Of a DNA stretch of 16,706 nucleotides, positions 13,287 through 16,706 are shown piece after piece. Position 1 is the first letter of the stretch. Each line of letters starts with the position of its first letter. Origin of the DNA: an uncultured Acidimicrobiia bacterium (GTDB lineage Bacteria; Actinomycetota; Acidimicrobiia; IMCC26256; CALEDW01); the NCBI GenBank assembly GCA_937949585.1, contig CALEDW010000063.1:1-16706 (forward strand), given 5' to 3'. The translations under genes and the position numbers were made by a program. A model generated the notes under the pieces. The model did not search any database. It saw nothing but the letters and a program-made list of their open reading frames with translations, and was not told the DNA's origin.

Positions 13287-14204
13287 TCAGGTCGACGTGC
13301 GGGTGCTCGGGGCGCGGAACTCCATGCCGGTGGGCATGGTCATCCCGACGGGCTGCAGGTGCTGGCCGAGGATCTGGTCGAAGTGCTCGGCCACGCCGGC
13401 GGGATCCCAGCCGCCGTCACGCCACATGAACGCGATCTGCCGGGGGTGCTGGAAGATGGTGAAGGCGTAGTCGGTGCGCCCGAGGATCTGGCCGTTCACG
13501 TGTCCGGCCCGCTCCGAGGCGAGGAAGGCCACGATGGGCGCATTGAGCGCCGGATCCGCCTCGGGCGGCGGCGGGGTACCGGACCGCTCGAACAGCGAGG
13601 CGGTCATCCGGGTCGCCCCGGCCGGCGCCACTGCGTTGACGGTGATGCCGTGGCGGCCGAGCTCCAGGGCCCAGATGAAGGTCATCCCCATGATCGCCGC
13701 CTTGGCGGCGCCGTAGTTCGTCTGGCCGAAGTTCCCCCGCAGACCGGCCGAGGACGTGACGTTGATGATCCGCCCGTAGCCCTGCTCCCGCATGGGTCCG
13801 GCGGCGTGGCGGGCGCAGTTGAACGTGCCCTTCACGTGCACGGCCATCACCGCGTCGAAGTCGTCCTCGGTCATCTTCAGCAGCGTGCGGTCGCGCACGA
13901 TGCCGGCATTGTTCACGAGGATGTCGATGCGCCCGAACGAGTCGAGGGCCGCCTGCACGATGCGCCCCGCCGCCTCGTAGTCGGTCACCGACTCGTGGCT
14001 CGGCACGGCCCGCCCCCCCGCCGCGGTGATCTCGTCGCAGGTCTGCCGGGCCGGGGTCTCGTCGGCGCCGGCACCGTCGAGGGCCGCCCCCACGTCGTTC
14101 ACCACCACCGACGCCCCTTCGGCGGCGAGGCAGCGGGCGAACTCCCGTCCGATCCCCCGCCCGGCGCCGGTGACCACCGCGACCCGCCCGTCCAGCAGCC
14201 CCAT
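13287..14204 (-). CDS. SDR-family oxidoreductase, probable 3-hydroxyacyl-CoA dehydrogenase (MFE-2-like)
   Basis: This 305-aa classical-type SDR has cofactor loop TGAGRGIG at 12-19, acidic D37 after the second strand (NDV; NAD preference likely), NNAG at 98-101, and the catalytic S151/S152, Y164 and K168 in VTSSAGLRGNFGQTNYGAAKAA. The segment VHVKGTF at 122-128 has His where many SDRs have Asn. His there and a long insert after the second strand recall the (3R)-hydroxyacyl-CoA dehydrogenase domain of peroxisomal MFE-2/17-beta-HSD4. The 305-aa length, with a C-terminal extension after about 245, is also like that group. It would oxidise the 3-hydroxyacyl-CoA made after dehydrogenation and hydration. 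A perfect AGGAGG (14215-14210 on the minus strand) lies 5 nt from ATG 14204 but only 2 nt from ATG 14207, so 14204 is chosen. First gene of the operon and divergent from tetR. Confidence 0.9.
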   Translation of the reverse strand: MGLLDGRVAVVTGAGRGIGREFARCLAAEGASVVVNDVGAALDGAGADETPARQTCDEITAAGGRAVPSHESVTDYEAAGRIVQAALDSFGRIDILVNNAGIVRDRTLLKMTEDDFDAVMAVHVKGTFNCARHAAGPMREQGYGRIINVTSSAGLRGNFGQTNYGAAKAAIMGMTFIWALELGRHGITVNAVAPAGATRMTASLFERSGTPPPPEADPALNAPIVAFLASERAGHVNGQILGRTDYAFTIFQHPRQIAFMWRDGGWDPAGVAEHFDQILGQHLQPVGMTMPTGMEFRAPSTRTST

Positions 14205-14287
14205 CATCGCCTCCTCGTCGTGTCGCGTCCTCGGTGCCGTGCCCGGGCCGGCCCCTGGTGCGGCGCCACCCGGCGGCGAGCCGAGGG

Positions 14288-14313
14288 CCTGCCGCCCGGC
14301 CGGGCGGAGCAGG
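14288..14313. repeat. GC palindrome in the SDR/tetR divergent region
   Basis: CCGCCCGG-CCGGGCGG (14292-14307) is a perfect 16-bp palindrome, flanked by CCTG (14288-14291) and CAGG (14310-14313), which can also pair. It lies just 2 bp before operator S3. It could be a further protein-binding site or a hairpin in the SDR leader; nothing decides between these. Confidence 0.4.
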
Positions 14314-14315
14314 TT

Positions 14316-14335
14316 ACCTGACGTCGCTCTCAGGT
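14316..14335. promoter_or_regulatory. Operator-like palindrome S3, upstream of tetR
   Basis: ACCTGA (14316-14321) and TCAGGT (14330-14335) are perfect 6-bp arms with an 8-bp spacer, the same geometry as S1 at 1876-1895, with 16 of 20 bases identical. It lies 34 bp upstream of the tetR start codon and 111 bp upstream of the SDR start. Autoregulation by the adjacent TetR protein is the natural reading. Confidence 0.68.
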
Positions 14336-14351
14336 GACGTTGCCGTCAGAC
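14332..14351. promoter_or_regulatory. Operator-like site S4, overlapping the tetR -35 region
   Basis: TGACG (14335-14339) and CGTCA (14344-14348) form an inverted repeat around TTGC. The 20-mer matches S2 at 1926-1945 at 14 of 20 positions, including TGACG and GCCGTCAG. It overlaps S3 by 4 bp, so the two may be bound cooperatively or competitively. Confidence 0.5.
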
Positions 14352-14363
14352 CCTCGATAGCGT
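14334..14363 (+). promoter_or_regulatory. Candidate promoter of tetR, leaderless
   Basis: GTGACG (14334-14339) and TAGCGT (14358-14363) are 18 bp apart, and GTG 14370 follows 6 nt after the -10. The -35 matches TTGACA at four positions. Site S4 covers the -35. The arrangement resembles the oxidase and desaturase promoters. Confidence 0.45.
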
Positions 14364-14369
14364 GCCGGT

Positions 14370-14975
14370 GTGCACGAGCGCAGCGCGACCGGCGGTGCCG
14401 ACGGCGGGCGCCGCTCCCGGGGGGCGCGTACCAGGGCCCGCCTGTTGCAGGCGGCGACCCGGGTGTTCGCCGAGCGGGGGCTGGAGGCGGCCAGGGTCGA
14501 CGACATCGTGGCCGCCGCCCGGACCTCCCACGGCACCTTCTACCTCTACTTCGGGAACAAGGAGGAGCTGTTCGCGGCCCTCGCCGAAGAGGTGGCCGCG
14601 GAGCTCCAGGCCCTGGCCGACGACCTCCCCGAACAGCTCGTCGAGGACCGGGCGGCGCTGCGGGCGTGGCTCGCGCGGCTCACCAGCACGTACCGCACCC
14701 ACGGACCGGTGCTGCGGGCCTGGACCGAGGCCGAGGTGCACGGCGATGCGTTCGGCCGGCTGGGCACGGACCTGCACGCCCGGTTCGGGCGGGCCCTGCT
14801 GCGCCGGCTCCCGCGCCTCGACGGCCTCGACCCGCAGCTCACCGCGGTGGCGCTGGTGGCGATGATCGAACGGCTCAACTACTACCAGCTCGCCGGGCAC
14901 GTCCGGCTGCGCCGCGACGTGATGCTCGACGCGCTCACCGACGTCGTCGTGCGCATGCTCGACTCGCGCCGCTGA
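14370..14975 (+). CDS. TetR-family transcriptional regulator
   Basis: This 201-aa regulator has a TetR N-terminal domain: RTRARLLQAATRVFAERGLEAARVDDI at about 20-46, the recognition helix region AAARTSHGTFYLYFGNKEELF at 48-68, then an all-helical C-terminal domain (about 75-201) for ligand binding and dimerisation. It probably represses divergent and distant operons until an acyl-CoA or pathway intermediate binds; that ligand class is inferred from the neighbours. Two palindromes (14316-14335 and 14332-14351) sit just upstream, and related ones occur between the oxidase gene and hyuB, so its regulon probably extends beyond the adjacent SDR operon. GTG 14370 is preferred, 6 nt after a TAGCGT -10, giving a leaderless message. 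It ends 17 bp from the convergent livF. Confidence 0.92.
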   Translation: MHERSATGGADGGRRSRGARTRARLLQAATRVFAERGLEAARVDDIVAAARTSHGTFYLYFGNKEELFAALAEEVAAELQALADDLPEQLVEDRAALRAWLARLTSTYRTHGPVLRAWTEAEVHGDAFGRLGTDLHARFGRALLRRLPRLDGLDPQLTAVALVAMIERLNYYQLAGHVRLRRDVMLDALTDVVVRMLDSRR

Positions 14976-14992
14976 GGCGCCCCGTCCCTCGG

Positions 14993-15718
14993 TCAGTCCG
15001 GACGGTGGGCGGCGGGCAGCAGCCATTCGGACACGTCGCCGAGCTCGGCCACCGGACCGGCGAGGGCCACCCGCCCCTTGTTGAGCACGACCACCTCGTC
15101 GGCCAGGGCGAGGGCGTGGCCGACGTGCTGCTCCACGACCACGATCGAGGTGCCGGCGTCCCGGATCCGGGCGAGGACCCGGTACACCTCCTCCACGACG
15201 ATCGGGGCGAGGCCCAGGGAGAGCTCGTCGGCGATGAGGAGCCGGGGCGGACGCACCAACACCCGGGCCAGCGAGAGCATCCGCTGCTCCCCGCCCGAGA
15301 GGGTCCCGGCGACCTGGCGGCGCCGCTCACCGAGCCGAGGGAACAGCTCATAGGCCCGGGCGAGGGCCTCGGGGACGCCGCGCCGGCCGACCTCGCGCCC
15401 GAAGGCCAGCTCGAGGTTCTCCTCGACGGTGAGCGTGGCGAACACCGACCGGCCCTCCGGGGCGTGCAGCACGCCGAGGCGGGCGATGCGCCAGGTCGGG
15501 AGCCGGGCGACGTCGACCCCGGCGACCTCGACCCGGCCGGCGCTCGGACGGACCAGGCCCGTGCAGACCCGGGCCACGGTGGTCTTGCCGGCCCCGTTGG
15601 CTCCCAACAGGGCCACCACCGAGCCCTGGGGAACCCGGAAGCTCACGTCGAACAGCGCCTTGAACGGACCGTAGGCGGCCTGGACCCCGTCCAGGGTCAG
15701 CACGGCGGCGCCGGTCAC
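14993..15718 (-). CDS. livF: Branched-chain amino acid-type ABC transporter ATP-binding protein (LivF)
   Basis: This 241-aa ATPase has Walker A GANGAGKT at 39-46, LSGGEQ signature at 140-145, Walker B LLIADE at 160-165 and switch His H198. The pattern AAYGPFKALFDVSF, HAPEGRSVFATLTVEENL at 85-102 and ADELSLGLAPIVVEEV is specific to LivF of the hydrophobic amino acid uptake family. It powers import with LivG and LivH/LivM and a periplasmic-type binding protein. GTG 15718 overlaps the livG stop as GTGA and precedes the conserved opening. In such families, substrates range over branched amino acids, amides, urea and aromatic acids; the specificity cannot be read here. Convergent with tetR, so control by that regulator is not shown. 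Confidence 0.95.
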   Translation of the reverse strand: MTGAAVLTLDGVQAAYGPFKALFDVSFRVPQGSVVALLGANGAGKTTVARVCTGLVRPSAGRVEVAGVDVARLPTWRIARLGVLHAPEGRSVFATLTVEENLELAFGREVGRRGVPEALARAYELFPRLGERRRQVAGTLSGGEQRMLSLARVLVRPPRLLIADELSLGLAPIVVEEVYRVLARIRDAGTSIVVVEQHVGHALALADEVVVLNKGRVALAGPVAELGDVSEWLLPAAHRPD

Positions 15719-16479
15719 ACCACCACCTCGCCCAGGTAGGCGCGGCGCACCTCCGGGTCGCCGAGCACCGCCGCGGTGGGGCCGGCGGCGATGACGGTGC
15801 CGAAGTCGAGCACGTAGCAACGCTCGGCGAAGGACTGCACGAACTCCACGTCGTGCTCCACGAGCAGCACCGCGGTCCCCCGCTCGGCCTGCACGTCGGC
15901 CAGGGTGGCCGCCAGCGCGTCCGTCTCATGCCGGTCGAGGCCCGACGACGGCTCGTCGAGCAGGAGCAGCGCGGGCTCGGTCATGAGCGCCCGGCCCACC
16001 TCGACGAGCCGTCCGCGCCCGAGGCTGAGCGCCTCGACCGGCGCGTCGGCGACGTCGGTGAGTCCGAGCAGCTCGAGGGTCCGAGCGGCGCGGGCCTGCT
16101 CCTCCGGGGACGGGGCCGACCGACCGAGGAGGTCTTTCCAGAGCCGGCCGGTCCCGAGCCTTGCCCGCTCGGCGACGAGGAGGTGTTCCCGCACGGTCAT
16201 CCCCCCGAACAGCTCGATGCGCTGGAAGGTGCGGGCGAACCCGAGGCGGGCACGGCGGTGCACCGGGAGGTGGGTGACGTCCCGGCCCCGGAACTCCACC
16301 GTGCCGGCGTCGGGCGGCTCGATGCCGAGGAGGCAGTTGAAGAAGGTGGTCTTGCCGGCCCCGTTGGGGCCGATGAGCCCGACCGCCTCGCCCGCGGCCA
16401 CCTCGAGGTGCACCGCGTCGAGCGCGGTGATCCCGGCGAAGCGCTTCGTGATCCCCCGGGCGGCCAGGAGCGCGCTCAC
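15715..16479 (-). CDS. livG: Branched-chain amino acid-type ABC transporter ATP-binding protein (LivG)
   Basis: This 254-aa ATPase begins with ARGITKRFAGITALDAV, followed by Walker A GPNGAGKT at 37-44, the LivG-typical GFARTFQRIELFGGMTVREHL at 80-100, an LSLGRGR signature at 151-157 (more often LSYGxQR), Walker B LLLLDE at 171-176, GLDRHET at 180-186 and switch His H209. GTG 16479 overlaps the permease stop as GTGA, and its own stop overlaps livF in the same way, so permease-livG-livF is one tightly coupled operon. The atypical Gly-for-Gln in the signature is unlikely to abolish function because LSxG and the following Arg are kept. Confidence 0.95.
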   Translation of the reverse strand: MSALLAARGITKRFAGITALDAVHLEVAAGEAVGLIGPNGAGKTTFFNCLLGIEPPDAGTVEFRGRDVTHLPVHRRARLGFARTFQRIELFGGMTVREHLLVAERARLGTGRLWKDLLGRSAPSPEEQARAARTLELLGLTDVADAPVEALSLGRGRLVEVGRALMTEPALLLLDEPSSGLDRHETDALAATLADVQAERGTAVLLVEHDVEFVQSFAERCYVLDFGTVIAAGPTAAVLGDPEVRRAYLGEVVV

Positions 16480-16706
16480 CGGCCGGTCGCCCCGGTCTCG
16501 AGCGGCGGCTCGACGGTCCCATCGAGCACCGGGGCCGCGCCGGCCGTCCCGGCGTCGGCCCGGGCGGCCCGGGCGGCCCGGCGGGCCTGCGGGCGTTCGA
16601 TGAGGAGCCGCTGGAAGAACGCCTGCGCCTTGCGCTTCTGCAACTCGAGGGTGCCCTCGGGGTGCCGGGCGTACATGATCGCCCCCAGGCCGAAGAACAC
16701 GAACTC
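16476..16706 (-). CDS. Branched-chain amino acid-type ABC permease (LivM-like), C-terminal end only
   Basis: The last 76 codons are present; the gene continues beyond the window edge, in phase at base 16706. It starts within a hydrophobic segment, EFVFFGLGAIMYARHPEGTL, which matches the end of Liv permeases, where the last helix is followed by R-P-x-G. An unusually long cytoplasmic tail follows, about 55 residues rich in Arg and Ala, with LELQKRKAQAFFQRLL in the middle. The stop overlaps the livG start (GTGA). Position immediately before livG suggests LivM or a LivH-LivM fusion. Confidence 0.8.
   Translation of the reverse strand, partial: EFVFFGLGAIMYARHPEGTLELQKRKAQAFFQRLLIERPQARRAARAARADAGTAGAAPVLDGTVEPPLETGATGR

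Noticed and set aside
13284..13292. ACCT-C-AGGT palindrome between SDR and ligase as a further operator
   Set aside because: The arms are only 4 bp, the spacing differs from S1-S4, and it overlaps the SDR stop within an operon.
11709..14321. 870-aa plus-strand open frame opposite the ligase and SDR
   Set aside because: Very long but built of Arg/Gly/His/Val-rich antisense sequence; both genes below it have full catalytic motifs.
1..16706. tRNA/rRNA genes, CRISPR arrays, insertion sequences or prophage genes
   Set aside because: No tRNA-like cloverleaf, regularly spaced repeat array, transposase or integrase motif was recognised on either strand.

Overview
The window is GC-rich (roughly 70% or more), has many GTG starts, tightly packed operons with 4-nt start/stop overlaps, and several TANNNT-type -10 hexamers 6-8 nt upstream of start codons, as in leaderless transcription. 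With paired FadE-type acyl-CoA dehydrogenases, a FadD/FATP-type ligase, an MFE-2-like SDR and a Liv-type ABC transporter, this points to an actinomycete, plausibly Acidimicrobiia. That placement is inference from gene style only. No RNA gene, IS element, CRISPR array or prophage gene was seen.

Layout. 1-1033 (+): the last codons of one acyl-CoA dehydrogenase, overlapping the start of a small partner dehydrogenase. 1087-1857 (-): a heme-oxygenase-like (TenA/PqqC/CADD-like) putative diiron oxidase. 1965-5863 (+): a two-gene HyuB-HyuA operon of the hydantoinase/acetone-carboxylase superfamily, divergent from the oxidase. 5864-6140: a 277-bp gap with a possible FliA/WhiG-type promoter and a run of strong hairpins. 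6141-6767 (+): an unrecognised Tat-exported protein with a C-terminal LAGTG plus hydrophobic tail, consistent with class E sortase anchoring. 6836-9086 (+): a gluconate 2-dehydrogenase subunit 3-like protein and a GMC flavoprotein. 9017-9955 (-): an acyl-CoA delta-9-type desaturase with a perfect palindrome between its -10 and -35. 10071-10271 (-): a cold shock protein. 10414-14204 (-): an SDR, acyl-CoA ligase and acyl-CoA dehydrogenase operon. 14370-14975 (+): a TetR regulator divergent from that operon. 14993-16706 (-): LivF, LivG and the end of a Liv permease.

How the parts fit. The right-hand operon can activate an acid to its CoA thioester (ligase), desaturate it (dehydrogenase) and oxidise a 3-hydroxyacyl-CoA (SDR). 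Its dehydrogenase looks like a large subunit without an adjacent small one, whereas a large/small pair sits at the left edge. The most informative link is regulatory. An inverted repeat of the form ACCTGA-N8-TCAGGT lies just upstream of the tetR gene, and a copy identical at 16 of 20 positions lies 12.4 kb away between the divergent oxidase and hyuBA genes. Each region also holds a second, related CTGACG-type site. This suggests that one TetR-family protein controls the oxidase, HyuBA and the acyl-CoA genes as one catabolic regulon. The substrate cannot be read from the sequence.
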